Shown here: piece after piece, positions 6,770-15,152 of the stretch
How the letters are laid out: every line of letters begins with the position of its first letter
Position numbering within the stretch: position 1 is the stretch's first letter
From: an uncultured Vampirovibrio sp.
Lineage (GTDB): Bacteria > Cyanobacteriota > Vampirovibrionia > Gastranaerophilales > Gastranaerophilaceae
Length of the DNA: 55,675 nt
Direction of reading: 5' to 3'
Assembly (NCBI GenBank): GCA_910584405.1
Contig: CAJUAL010000013.1
Coordinates: 1-55,675, forward strand
Translations under genes and position numbers: made by a program
Notes under the pieces: model-generated
The model's database searches: none
What the model was told of the DNA's origin: nothing
What the model saw: only the letters and a program-made list of their open reading frames with translations

Positions 6770-6817
6770 CTGGCAATTTTTTTTACATTTGGTTTTTTAT
6801 ATAATTGTGGTGTAAGT

Positions 6818-8197
6818 ATGGTAGAAAAAATTAATTCTCTAATCCGACAATATAATTATAACACAATTTGCAAAGTAAAAAACTCTGCAAACACATCCGG
6901 AGTGCAAACAAGTATTTTACACCCGTCATTTACGGCAAACAGCCTTGCAAATGCACCTGTTCAAAATCAGGTTCAAATAAGAACAACGCTCAGCAGCAAA
7001 GAAGAAAAAGAAAAATATAATAAAATATTATCTAACTTAAGTAAAAACGACAGGAAAGCCGCAGAAGTTCTTTTAAAAAGCGGAATATTACTAAACTCTG
7101 ATTCAAATGATAACAGCACGGTTCTTGATAATTTATATAAGATGATTACAGAAAAAAGAGCGCAAGGATTAGATGCAAAAACAATGTTGAAAGATACAGT
7201 TTTGACTCTAACTTACCCATATCTTATAACACAACAATTCGGTGATATTCCTGCATCATATCAGGAAAAAGCCATCGAGGCAAACAACAAAGACAAAACA
7301 AACTTAATTGAAATTCAAAAAGGAATCCGTGACATTAATGTCGAACATTCAGGAACTTGTGTTGCAGCAAGCACGGAATTTAAGCTTGCAAAACAAATGC
7401 CTGCTGAATTTGCAAGATTTGCTCAAGAGTTAAGCTCACCTAAAATGTCCGTTGAAAAAACAATCGGGCTTAAAAACCTTGCAGACAGTACACTTGATGC
7501 AATATGGCTGTTAAATGCGTTTGAAGTTCCGTTTGAAGCAAACAATTTTGATAACGCTAAATTAACATTCGCGCCTGATGATAAAGCAATTATAAGAGCG
7601 CAAATCCAAACGACAAATAAAGATCCGTATGAACGTTCACCGCTTGATGTTTTAATGCAGTCAACATTTATGCAAATCGGCTCACAACAATCTTATAACA
7701 GCTTAACGGATAAACGTGCGGGTAAATTTAACCAAAGCGACAAAGGATTAATTGAACTGGAAAAAACATTCACTGAATCAGTAGTTTTTGATAAAAGTAT
7801 TTTATCAGTTACCTACCAAACAGTTGATGAAAACGCTCGACTGGTTGGGTACGAAACAGACTTGGGAACAATGAAAAGACATCTTACCCAAGCTCTTGAT
7901 GAAGGGGAAAATGTTATCCTCGGATACACCCAAACAGATTCAAACAATATAATCTTAAACGGTCATGAAATTACAATCGTTGGATACAGACAAGATCATA
8001 ATACAGGTAAAACAATATTTATCTGTAACGATACTGATGATAATATTTCTCGTCCGATAGAATATCCGGAAGATTATTTATTACCAAAAATTCATCATGC
8101 AGCACTTCCTCAGCACATTGTCGAAAACGATTTGAACATCGTTCCAAACTGGGTTGAAGGTATTGAAATGTATAAGCAAATGAAAAATGCTGCTTAA
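6818..8197 (+). CDS. Putative papain-like cysteine protease, lineage-type protein
   Basis: The 459-residue protein has no signal peptide and no database family that I can name. Its order of conserved-looking residues suggests a papain-type fold. Cys181 in HSGTCVAAS precedes a helix, His383 in LNGHEITIVGY resembles the GHAVxVVGY block of cysteine proteases, and Asn404/Asp405 follow in FICNDTDDN. Residues 1-60 are disordered-looking and contain HPSFTA, similar to short motifs in the proteins at 2826 and 43900. A TATAAT box 12 bases before ATG 6818 implies a very short leader. The end overlaps the rarA stop by 4 bp (convergent). It could be an effector or toxin-like enzyme; the catalytic triad is inferred only. 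Confidence 0.7.
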   Translation: MVEKINSLIRQYNYNTICKVKNSANTSGVQTSILHPSFTANSLANAPVQNQVQIRTTLSSKEEKEKYNKILSNLSKNDRKAAEVLLKSGILLNSDSNDNSTVLDNLYKMITEKRAQGLDAKTMLKDTVLTLTYPYLITQQFGDIPASYQEKAIEANNKDKTNLIEIQKGIRDINVEHSGTCVAASTEFKLAKQMPAEFARFAQELSSPKMSVEKTIGLKNLADSTLDAIWLLNAFEVPFEANNFDNAKLTFAPDDKAIIRAQIQTTNKDPYERSPLDVLMQSTFMQIGSQQSYNSLTDKRAGKFNQSDKGLIELEKTFTESVVFDKSILSVTYQTVDENARLVGYETDLGTMKRHLTQALDEGENVILGYTQTDSNNIILNGHEITIVGYRQDHNTGKTIFICNDTDDNISRPIEYPEDYLLPKIHHAALPQHIVENDLNIVPNWVEGIEMYKQMKNAA

Positions 8198-9429
8198 TCT
8201 TTAGTATATTTTCTTCCGACAAGCTCATCAGGCAAAAATTGTTGTTCATAATCAGGTGCATCATGTGAATACACATAACCAACACCAAATCCGTAATTTT
8301 TTGCATCTTTATAATGTGCATCTCTTAAATGCATCGGAGGCGGAAAATCTTTTCCGTTTGTAATATCTGAAATTGCCATATCAATTGCCATACAACTTTC
8401 ATTAGATTTTGGAGCTCTGGCAACATAAATTACTGCCTGCGCAAGCGGGATTCTACCTTCAGGAAGCCCTAAAAGTTCAACTGCCTTATATGCATTCATC
8501 GCAACATTTAAAGCATTCGGATCGGCATTTCCGACATCTTCGGCGGCACATGTAATCAATCGTCTTGCAATGAATCTGGGGTCTTCGCCCGCTACAATCA
8601 TTTTGGCAAGATAATATATTGCAGCATCAGGATCAGATCCTCTCAAACTTTTTTGAAAAGCCGAAGCACAATCATAATGTTCCTGACGGGAATACCTTGT
8701 ATTTCGCTGCTGACAAATCTCTTCAATCGTCTTAACTTTCAGAATACGTTTATTATCTTTCAAATCACTTGCAAAATAAGCATTTTCAACAATATTCAAA
8801 GCATATCTTGCATCGCCTCTTGCAAGATTTATGATAAAATCCAAAACTCCGCTTTCGCATTCCATAAGCATATAATTTGTTGCAAGATAATTAAACCCGC
8901 GCTTAATAATGCTTGCCATACTTTCATCATCAATAGAATTAAGCCTTATAACCTGCAACCTTGATAAAAGAGCAGGAACAACCTGAAATGAAGGATTTTC
9001 CGTAGTCGAACCTATTAAAAATAAAGTTCCGTTTTCCAAATGCGGTAAAAGAGCATCTTGCTGTGTTTTTGAATAGCGATGAATTTCATCTATAAAAAGA
9101 ATTGTTTTTTGCCCTGCGCGCAAAGATTCTTTAGCCTTATCAACAGCATCTTTAATATCTTTAACCCCTGAGGTTACGGCAGAAAGTTCAATAAATGCGG
9201 CATTTGTTTTTGTTGCAATCAACCTTGCCAATGTTGTTTTACCGCAGCCGGGAGTTCCCCACAGGATAAGCGAAAATAATCTGTTTGTTTTTAACAAATT
9301 CAATAAAGGACTTCTGTCAGAAATTACGTTACTTTGACCTAAAAAGTCTTCTAAAGTTTTAGGGCGTAAAATTTCTGCCAAAGGAATTTGTTTATTAATA
9401 TTTTCAAGTTCCGTAAATAAGTTGTTCAT
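8194..9429 (-). CDS. rarA: Replication-associated recombination protein A (MgsA-type AAA+ ATPase)
   Basis: The 411-residue AAA+ clamp-loader-like ATPase acts at stalled replication forks. Visible motifs are Walker A (WGTPGCGKTTLARLIA), Walker B (ILFIDEIHRYSKTQQD), sensor 1 (LIGSTTENPSF) and the family's C-terminal tetramerisation region (ARRLITCAAEDVGNADP, with PPPMHLRDA near the end). ATG 9429 was chosen because translation from there gives the standard N-terminus (LAEILRPKTLEDFLGQ). The longer reading from 9573 would cross the promoter and add a hydrophobic, non-family sequence. TATAAT (complement of 9436-9441) ends six bases before the ATG, so the message is probably leaderless. It is divergent from the solute-binding protein gene. 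Confidence 0.95.
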   Translation of the reverse strand: MNNLFTELENINKQIPLAEILRPKTLEDFLGQSNVISDRSPLLNLLKTNRLFSLILWGTPGCGKTTLARLIATKTNAAFIELSAVTSGVKDIKDAVDKAKESLRAGQKTILFIDEIHRYSKTQQDALLPHLENGTLFLIGSTTENPSFQVVPALLSRLQVIRLNSIDDESMASIIKRGFNYLATNYMLMECESGVLDFIINLARGDARYALNIVENAYFASDLKDNKRILKVKTIEEICQQRNTRYSRQEHYDCASAFQKSLRGSDPDAAIYYLAKMIVAGEDPRFIARRLITCAAEDVGNADPNALNVAMNAYKAVELLGLPEGRIPLAQAVIYVARAPKSNESCMAIDMAISDITNGKDFPPPMHLRDAHYKDAKNYGFGVGYVYSHDAPDYEQQFLPDELVGRKYTKD

Positions 9430-9435
9430 AGTATA

Positions 9436-9464
9436 ATTATAGCAGGGGTAAATGTATATTACAA
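9436..9464 (-). promoter_or_regulatory. rarA promoter overlapping an AGGGGTAAAT motif
   Basis: On the minus strand: TTGTAA (complement of 9459-9464), a 17-nt spacer, TATAAT (complement of 9436-9441), six bases, then ATG. AGGGGTAAAT (9444-9453 on the plus strand) occupies the spacer, so anything binding it would affect rarA. Confidence 0.7.
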
Positions 9465-9490
9465 ATAATTGCCGCAAAAGGGGAAATAAA

Positions 9491-10714
9491 TTGAATAAGA
9501 GCTTTTGGATAACAATTTTTTCAACAATAATTTTAATAAGTGCAACCTTTTTTATCTGCAAAAAAGATGTCAAAAATGACGAAGTTGTATTCTGGACGCT
9601 TCAAATGAATGATTTTGCACCATACATTAATGGTGTTATCAACGAATTTGAAAAAGAAAACCCTGAAATTAAAATAAAATGGGTAGACGTACCATTTTCG
9701 GAAGGTGAAAAAAGAACACTTGCCTCAGTTTTAAGCGACAACCCGCCTGATTTGGTTAACCTTAACCCTGATTTTTCTGCAACCTTAGCACATAAAGGCG
9801 CTTTGTATGAAATCCCGCAAGAACAAACAACTCAATTTAATAAAGAAATACTTAATTCACTAAAATATAACGAAAAAATTTATTCAATTCCGTGGTATGC
9901 CACAAGCGCTATTACAATTTATAATAAAGAGATACTAAACAAAGCAGGAATCCCTATTCCTAAAAACTACTCTCAAATAGCGCAATATGCATCCATAGTT
10001 AAAGCAAAGACAAGCGCGTATATTTTCCTACCAAATATCACTGAAAACGATACAATGCTGAAAATTTTAAATAAGTACGGAACAGCATCTTCATCTTTGA
10101 TAAATTCTGAAAAATCAGCCGATGTTTTTGATATGTTTAAATATCTGTATTCAAATAATCTGATACCAAAAGAAACAGTTACAATGACACTTCAAGAATC
10201 ACTTGAAAAATACATGTCAGGAAACATTATGTTAATCACAGCGGGCGCAAATTTTTTGAATATGATAAAAGAAAACGCCCCGTCAACATACTCTAAAACG
10301 GATATCGCACCGCAAATTACAGGACAGCTCGGGCAAAACGATTTTTCACTAATGAATTTTGTAATTCCGCTTCGTGCAAAACATAAATCGGAAGCTCTAA
10401 AATTTGCACTGTTTTTAACTAATGAGAAAAACCAGCTTGAACTGGCAAAATTAACAAATGTTTTAGCCGTAAACGAAAAGACTTTGCAAAATGAATTTTA
10501 CACAAAATACGAACCAAATGACTTAATGTCAAAAGCCCGCGTAATAAGCGCCAAGCAATTAAATAAAATTCAACCGTCATATAAAACACAAAAAGGACAA
10601 AAAGAAATTAATAATATAGTAAACTCGGCAGTACAAGAAATTCTGCTTGAAAAAGCTTCAACACAAGAAATTCTTGAAAAAACCGCCAAAAATTGGAAAG
10701 CAATAGAAGAATAG
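9491..10714 (+). CDS. ABC-type extracellular solute-binding protein (family 1, sugar type)
   Basis: The 407-residue protein (from TTG 9491) belongs to the family 1 binding proteins for sugars or oligosaccharides. An N-terminal hydrophobic segment (SFWITIFSTIILISATFFIC) is a signal or anchor; the Cys lacks a good lipobox. The mature part has VVFWTLQMNDFAPYINGVIN, the family FEKENPEIKIKWVDVPF block, PWYATSAITIYNKEILNKAG, and a late LRAKHKSEALKFALFL block. TTG 9491 has AAGGGG about eight bases upstream. An ATG at 9452 in frame lacks that and would put a basic stretch before the signal. No permease or ATPase gene is adjacent. A dehydrogenase gene follows after 9 nt, so the two probably share a message. 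Confidence 0.85.
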   Translation: MNKSFWITIFSTIILISATFFICKKDVKNDEVVFWTLQMNDFAPYINGVINEFEKENPEIKIKWVDVPFSEGEKRTLASVLSDNPPDLVNLNPDFSATLAHKGALYEIPQEQTTQFNKEILNSLKYNEKIYSIPWYATSAITIYNKEILNKAGIPIPKNYSQIAQYASIVKAKTSAYIFLPNITENDTMLKILNKYGTASSSLINSEKSADVFDMFKYLYSNNLIPKETVTMTLQESLEKYMSGNIMLITAGANFLNMIKENAPSTYSKTDIAPQITGQLGQNDFSLMNFVIPLRAKHKSEALKFALFLTNEKNQLELAKLTNVLAVNEKTLQNEFYTKYEPNDLMSKARVISAKQLNKIQPSYKTQKGQKEINNIVNSAVQEILLEKASTQEILEKTAKNWKAIEE

Positions 10715-10723
10715 GAGAAAAAT

Positions 10724-11689
10724 ATGAAAGCCGTTGTATTTGATAACGAACTTAAACTTGTAAACGATTATAAAAAACCAATCCCGCAAAAAGGAGAAGC
10801 ACTTGTAAGAGTAACTCTTGCAGGAATTTGTAACACTGATTACGAAATCACAAAAGGTTATATGGGTTATGTCGGGATTTTAGGACACGAAGCCGTAGGG
10901 ATAGTTGAAGAAGTGAACGGCGAAGACCAATCACTTGTAGGTAAAAGAGTTGTACCCGAAATAAGCTACGGTTGTAAAGACCCTGATTGCGAATGGTGTG
11001 CTCAAAAGCTTTACCGACATTGCCCGAACCGTCACACTTTAGGAATCTGGAGAAAAGACGGCGTGTTCGCGCAATATTTTACAATGCCAACAGAAGTATT
11101 ATTCGAAGTACCGGATAATGTTCCCGATACTCAAGCTGTTTTTGTAGAACCGCTTGCAGCAGCCTTAGAAATCACAGAACAACATCACATAAAACCGTTT
11201 GAAAAAGTTATCGTACTTGGTGACGGCAAATTAGGACTAATTACAGCATTAGCACTAAATGCGCAAAATCTTGATGTAACATTAGTCGGCAAACACCAAA
11301 ATAAACTTGATATAGCTAAAGCCCAAGGTGTTAAAACATCTCTTCTTAACGACTTTGCTATTGAGAAAAAATACGATGTTGTAGTTGAAGCTACAGGTTC
11401 AATTTCAGGCTTTGAAACCGCTCTGGCACTAACCAAACCGCGCGGAGTTCTTGTATTAAAAAGTACCGTCGCAGCCTCTAAAGAATTTAACTTAGCTCCG
11501 ATTGTAATTGATGAGATTACGGTCTTAGGTTCTCGCTGCGGACAATTCCCTGCTGCATTAAGACTTTTAGAATCAGGAAAAGTTGATTTTTCTCCGCTGA
11601 TTTCTGCAACCTACAGCATTGATGACGCACTTGAAGGATTTGAAAAAAATAAAGAAAAAGATACCCTGAAAGTTCTTTTAAAAGTTTAA
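10724..11689 (+). CDS. Zinc-dependent medium-chain dehydrogenase
   Basis: The 321-residue MDR-superfamily alcohol/polyol dehydrogenase has a catalytic-zinc region with Cys in AGICNTDYEI and the GHE motif (ILGHEAVGIVEEV). A structural-zinc lobe has four cysteines in CKDPDCEWCAQKLYRHC. A Rossmann domain begins VIVLGDGKLGLITALAL, where the usual GxGxxG is GDGKLG. The substrate cannot be read from sequence; sorbitol- or threonine-dehydrogenase-like enzymes have this layout. It lies nine bases after a sugar-type binding protein and has a good GGAG site, suggesting a shared operon, perhaps for using the imported solute. A strong terminator follows. At 321 residues it is slightly short for the family. 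Confidence 0.88.
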   Translation: MKAVVFDNELKLVNDYKKPIPQKGEALVRVTLAGICNTDYEITKGYMGYVGILGHEAVGIVEEVNGEDQSLVGKRVVPEISYGCKDPDCEWCAQKLYRHCPNRHTLGIWRKDGVFAQYFTMPTEVLFEVPDNVPDTQAVFVEPLAAALEITEQHHIKPFEKVIVLGDGKLGLITALALNAQNLDVTLVGKHQNKLDIAKAQGVKTSLLNDFAIEKKYDVVVEATGSISGFETALALTKPRGVLVLKSTVAASKEFNLAPIVIDEITVLGSRCGQFPAALRLLESGKVDFSPLISATYSIDDALEGFEKNKEKDTLKVLLKV

Positions 11690-11691
11690 AA

Positions 11692-11717
11692 AAAGCGGGT
11701 TATAAAACCCGCTTTTT
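11692..11717. terminator. Bidirectional terminator
   Basis: AAAGCGGGTT (11692-11701) pairs with AACCCGCTTT (11706-11715) over a four-base loop. It has T runs on the plus strand and A runs giving T on the minus strand. It serves the dehydrogenase operon and the convergent pseudopilin gene. Confidence 0.9.
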
Positions 11718-11718
11718 A

Positions 11719-12633
11719 TTATTTATAATCGATATAATCAGTCCAGTAATTATTAGAAGTTGTCATTGTTTTACCCTTTGCCGACTTACCGCAACCGACA
11801 CTTTCAACATCACAATATGTTCCCTTATTTACAGCAGCATTTTCAACAGGCTCAAAGAAAGGACAATAATCTAAAGCCGAGCCTGAACCTTTTTCAAATG
11901 TTCGAACATTAGAACCCTCTTCATTTTCTTTAACAGCAACTGACGGAACACTGTTAGATGCACCTTTTGCTGCAATCATCTCAATATTACAAGGAACAAT
12001 TGTACCTATGTAATTATTAGCATTACCCGGATCATTATAAACAAAAGTTGCTAACTGCAATGGTGACATTGGAATAAATGCAAATATATCAACATTTTGT
12101 CTGTTAGGTTTTGCATTTCCGTTGATATCAACACAAATCATACGATTTTCAGCATTAAATGTCCATAACCTGCCTTTACTATCAGTCCAAACACCGCCAT
12201 TATCACAAGGATCACCGGCATCCAAAAGTCCGTTTGTTATATTAAAACGAAACTTACCACTTCCTGAACGAGCACCATAAAAAGCTCTTAATTCATTACT
12301 AAGAGCACTATCCTGATAGTCTACATCTCCTCTATAAGGTCCACCGCCATTAAACATAGACATAAATTCTTGAGCTGCATCTTTTACAGAACGAGTACTT
12401 GCATAAGTCGCCCAATCTCCGCCGTGGCGTTCATTTAAAACAGTTGCAACAGCTTTTATATCGCTATATGTAGCTCTGAACTGCTGTTCCAAAACTTTTC
12501 CGCGATAATTATAAGCAAGAGTCGGTATTGTAATAGCAGCAATTGAACCCAAAAGACCAATTGTTACAAGAACTTCCGAAAGAGTAAACCCAAAACGTTT
12601 ATTAAAATCAAACACTATCTTAATCATCCTCAT
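11719..12633 (-). CDS. Type IV pseudopilin-like protein
   Basis: This 304-residue protein has a prepilin leader (MRMIKIVFDFNKRFG) and the processing site before FTLSEVLVTIGLLGSIAAITI, so cleavage would occur after Gly15. The leader here is uninterrupted, unlike the pseudopilin genes at the left edge and at 40866. The soluble domain has VDINGNAKPNRQNVDIFAFI, a pattern shared with the partial gene at the left edge. It also has cysteine pairs near the C-terminus (DYCPFFEP, GTYCDVESVGCGK) that may form disulfides outside the membrane. The start is uncertain between two ATGs six bases apart. It sits just downstream of fliR on the same strand but 52 bases away. The role in a pilus or type II-like system is unknown. 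Confidence 0.85.
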   Translation of the reverse strand: MRMIKIVFDFNKRFGFTLSEVLVTIGLLGSIAAITIPTLAYNYRGKVLEQQFRATYSDIKAVATVLNERHGGDWATYASTRSVKDAAQEFMSMFNGGGPYRGDVDYQDSALSNELRAFYGARSGSGKFRFNITNGLLDAGDPCDNGGVWTDSKGRLWTFNAENRMICVDINGNAKPNRQNVDIFAFIPMSPLQLATFVYNDPGNANNYIGTIVPCNIEMIAAKGASNSVPSVAVKENEEGSNVRTFEKGSGSALDYCPFFEPVENAAVNKGTYCDVESVGCGKSAKGKTMTTSNNYWTDYIDYK

Positions 12634-12684
12634 AAAAATAACTTTATAAACTAATTATACCGTATTTTGACAAGGTTGTCCACC

Positions 12685-13467
12685 CTAAATAATATTTGCA
12701 AAACTTAGAAAATACTCTTCAATAATATTCATCAACATCGGTAAAATCCACACCATAATCGCAGCACCCAGTACAGGTTTGAACAAGAAACTTAATTGGA
12801 AAACGTTAACCTGAGGTGCAGTTCTTGAGATTACACCCAAAATAATATCCTGCCCCAAAGTGGCAAGCAAAATCGGTGATGCTATCTGAAGCCCCATATA
12901 CAAAGTATTTGATGACATTTTTATCAATAAATCCATTCTGATAAGCTGTGCAAGAGGAATATGCGAAGCATACATCGGAAAGATTTCAAAACTTCTTAAT
13001 AACGCCTTAAATAACCAAAATATTCCTCCAAGATTTATGAATATCAAAATTCCCATTAAGGAAACCATTTTTGTTAAAATAGACACCTGAGCAGACGTTG
13101 TAGGGTCTAACGCCGTAGCAGAAGATAAACCCATTTGCATATTAATCATCTCTGCTCCTGAATCAATCGCAATCGTTATTAACTGCGCCATATAACCAAT
13201 CATAGCTCCGACAACAACATTTAACAAAAGCGATAACATAAACGAATCACATTCGGTGAAAACCTTTTCGGGAGATAAAAACGGAACAATAAATACTGTT
13301 ATGATAAGCGCAAATGGAATCTTAACAAGTGTCGGAAAATCTTTTCTGTTAAAAATCGGACAAAACCTGAAAAAACCAATCATTCTTGCAAACACAAGCG
13401 CACCTGCCATAAGATAGGTGTTAATCTTCGGAAACATTGCAAGTATTGATGAATATATAGGTTCCAT
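12685..13467 (-). CDS. fliR: Flagellar biosynthesis protein FliR
   Basis: A 260-residue integral membrane component of the flagellar type III export gate (FliPQR complex). The sequence contains several hydrophobic helices and family blocks such as LVFARMIGFFRFCPIF near the start, AGAEMINMQMGLSSATALDP (residue order GAEMINMQMGL is diagnostic) and QVSILTKMVSLMGILIFINL. Family FliR is about 255-265 residues, so the length is normal. It lies four bases after fliQ and ends the fliN-O-P-Q-R run. The start at ATG 13467 has GGAAG upstream. Confidence 0.93.
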   Translation of the reverse strand: MEPIYSSILAMFPKINTYLMAGALVFARMIGFFRFCPIFNRKDFPTLVKIPFALIITVFIVPFLSPEKVFTECDSFMLSLLLNVVVGAMIGYMAQLITIAIDSGAEMINMQMGLSSATALDPTTSAQVSILTKMVSLMGILIFINLGGIFWLFKALLRSFEIFPMYASHIPLAQLIRMDLLIKMSSNTLYMGLQIASPILLATLGQDIILGVISRTAPQVNVFQLSFLFKPVLGAAIMVWILPMLMNIIEEYFLSFANII

Positions 13468-13471
13468 TTAA

Positions 13472-13960
13472 TTATCTTCCTAACATTTTTTTTGTTTCAA
13501 CAAGATTTGGTTTTGGCATAGCTGTTTTTGGTGCCTGAGTATAAGATTCTTTTTTATAATTATCAATATACGGAACCTTGCCGGGATTTTTCATAATCTC
13601 ATTTATTGAATCCACACTTCTAAATCTGTCTTTCATCTCTCCTTCAAACGGAGTTGTATATTTATGATAATTTGAATCCAAAACAAAACTTTCCATTTTC
13701 GGAACAGTATTAAATGCAAGCACCATACCTTCCTGAAACAAATTTGTCAAAAGTCTTATAAACCCAACGCCGCCAATAACAATAACAAGGAAAACACCCA
13801 AAATCTTTGGAGCTGCCGCAATCGTTTGTTCCTGAACCTGTGTTACCGCCTGCAAAATACCTACAACCAAACCGATACCTGCTGCGCATAATACACACGG
13901 CATTGAGATTGATAACATTATTAAAAAACCTTTAGCTAAATATTCCAGTAAAATTTCCAC
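13472..13960 (-). CDS. fliQ: Flagellar biosynthesis protein FliQ with C-terminal extension
   Basis: Residues 1-88 match FliQ, a two-helix export gate subunit: FLIMLSISMPCVLCAAGIGLV as the first helix, then the conserved GILQAVTQVQEQTIAAAPKI, then LVIVIGGVGFIRLL. FliQ is usually close to 90 residues. This one continues for about 74 more polar residues (from VPKMESFVLDSNYH to the end KKMLGR), with basic and proline-rich stretches that would lie outside the membrane. The reading frame is continuous and ends four bases before fliR, so the extension is not an obvious frameshift. Its role is unknown; it might contact FliR, FlhB or chaperones. Confidence 0.9.
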   Translation of the reverse strand: MEILLEYLAKGFLIMLSISMPCVLCAAGIGLVVGILQAVTQVQEQTIAAAPKILGVFLVIVIGGVGFIRLLTNLFQEGMVLAFNTVPKMESFVLDSNYHKYTTPFEGEMKDRFRSVDSINEIMKNPGKVPYIDNYKKESYTQAPKTAMPKPNLVETKKMLGR

Positions 13961-13978
13961 GATTAAATTTTCCTTTTT

Positions 13979-14617
13979 TTAGTTGTAACTTGAAACAAGC
14001 CCTTGAATTATAAGTGCCCAACCGTCAACTGCGATAAATATCAGTAACTTAAACGGCATCGATATAATTGTCGGAGATAACATGAACATCCCCAGTGCAA
14101 GTAAGATATTTGCGACAACCAAATCCAGAATAATGAACGGTACAAATATAATAAAACTTATCTCAAATGACGTTTTTAATTCACTTATAATATAAGCCGG
14201 AGCAACTTCCCAAATCGAAAGTTCATCAGGTGATTTCGGCTTTGTTTTATGCGCCAACTCGACAAAAAATGTCAAATCACTTTCTCTGGTTTGTTTAAGC
14301 ATAAATTCTTTTAACGGTTTTGAGCCTTCTTGAATAGCCATAACCATATTTTGATTTTTCTGATACGGCACAGAACCCATTTGATACATTCTGTCAAATG
14401 TTGAACCCATTGTATAGAAAGTTAAAATTATAGATAACCCGATAATAACAATTGCGGGCGGAACCTGTTGAGTACCCATTGCGGTTTTTAGCATTGAAAA
14501 CACTACGACAAATCTCAAAAAACTTGTCATACAGCAAAAAGCAAACGGCAGTAATGAAAACATCGACATTACTATCAGCAGTTGTAATACAGGGTTTAAA
14601 TTTTGCAACGCATCCAT
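13979..14617 (-). CDS. fliP: Flagellar biosynthesis protein FliP
   Basis: A 212-residue export gate subunit. Family blocks include FCCMTSFLRFVVVFSMLKTA followed by MGTQQVPPAIVIIGLSIILT, and the C-terminal PFIILDLVVANILLALGM and MLSPTIISMPFKLLIFIAVD. The enterobacterial protein has a cleaved signal peptide; here the protein begins directly with MDALQNLNPVLQLLIVMSMF, so a signal is absent or uncleaved, as in many other phyla. It lies between fliO (14 bases) and fliQ (18 bases). Confidence 0.95.
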   Translation of the reverse strand: MDALQNLNPVLQLLIVMSMFSLLPFAFCCMTSFLRFVVVFSMLKTAMGTQQVPPAIVIIGLSIILTFYTMGSTFDRMYQMGSVPYQKNQNMVMAIQEGSKPLKEFMLKQTRESDLTFFVELAHKTKPKSPDELSIWEVAPAYIISELKTSFEISFIIFVPFIILDLVVANILLALGMFMLSPTIISMPFKLLIFIAVDGWALIIQGLVSSYN

Positions 14618-14631
14618 ATTTTTATCATTCC

Positions 14632-15120
14632 TTATAATTCGTTAATTCTTTTAGCCATTTCCTGCATTGGAGAAAGCCCGTTTTTTTGAACATTTTTCGG
14701 GAAATCTACCGAAACTACAGACCTGTCTTTTCTACGCGGAGGACGGGTTCTGACAGGCGGCGGCACCTGAGCCTGAGGCTGAATTTGTATTTGAGGCTGA
14801 ACCGGAGGTTCAATCGGTTTTTGCATTTCAAGAAGCGCATCAAATGATGGCACCTCTTTCCCCCCTTTTTCCCCGTCAAGCTTTGAGATAAGAGTTGTTC
14901 TATCGACATCTGAAGCTATCAGAAATCGTTCGTTACCTGCCCTTACTATATGTAAAGTTTTTCGCGGATTAAGGTTCATAGATTCTTCAACACAAAGAAA
15001 TTTTGAATTATCTTTACGGATACTGCCGTCCATAACTTTTTTATAGACAAACACAGCAAAACAGATTAACCCTGTCATTGCCATTGTGTATACCGTAAAA
15101 TTTGCTAAATATCCGCCCAT
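14632..15120 (-). CDS. fliO: Flagellar biosynthesis protein FliO
   Basis: A 162-residue bitopic membrane protein with one N-terminal helix (VYTMAMTGLICFAVFVY). A FliO-type small beta domain follows: FLCVEESMNLNPRKTLHIV then RFLIASDVDRTTLISKL. It helps FliP assemble. A proline/glutamine-rich linker (VQPQIQIQPQAQVPPPVRTR) and a basic segment RPPRRKDR come before a final amphipathic stretch ending AKRINEL. Recognition rests on the small domain and its place directly upstream of fliP; FliO is poorly conserved generally. Confidence 0.85.
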   Translation of the reverse strand: MGGYLANFTVYTMAMTGLICFAVFVYKKVMDGSIRKDNSKFLCVEESMNLNPRKTLHIVRAGNERFLIASDVDRTTLISKLDGEKGGKEVPSFDALLEMQKPIEPPVQPQIQIQPQAQVPPPVRTRPPRRKDRSVVSVDFPKNVQKNGLSPMQEMAKRINEL

Positions 15121-15152
15121 AAGTTTTAAAATCTCCCCGTCTTAATTTAATT

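Noticed and set aside
9444..9454. AGGGGTAAATG read as a ribosome site plus start codon
   Set aside because: The spacing is only three bases, and at 26032 the ATG is followed at once by a stop. At 9452 a later TTG has a better site.
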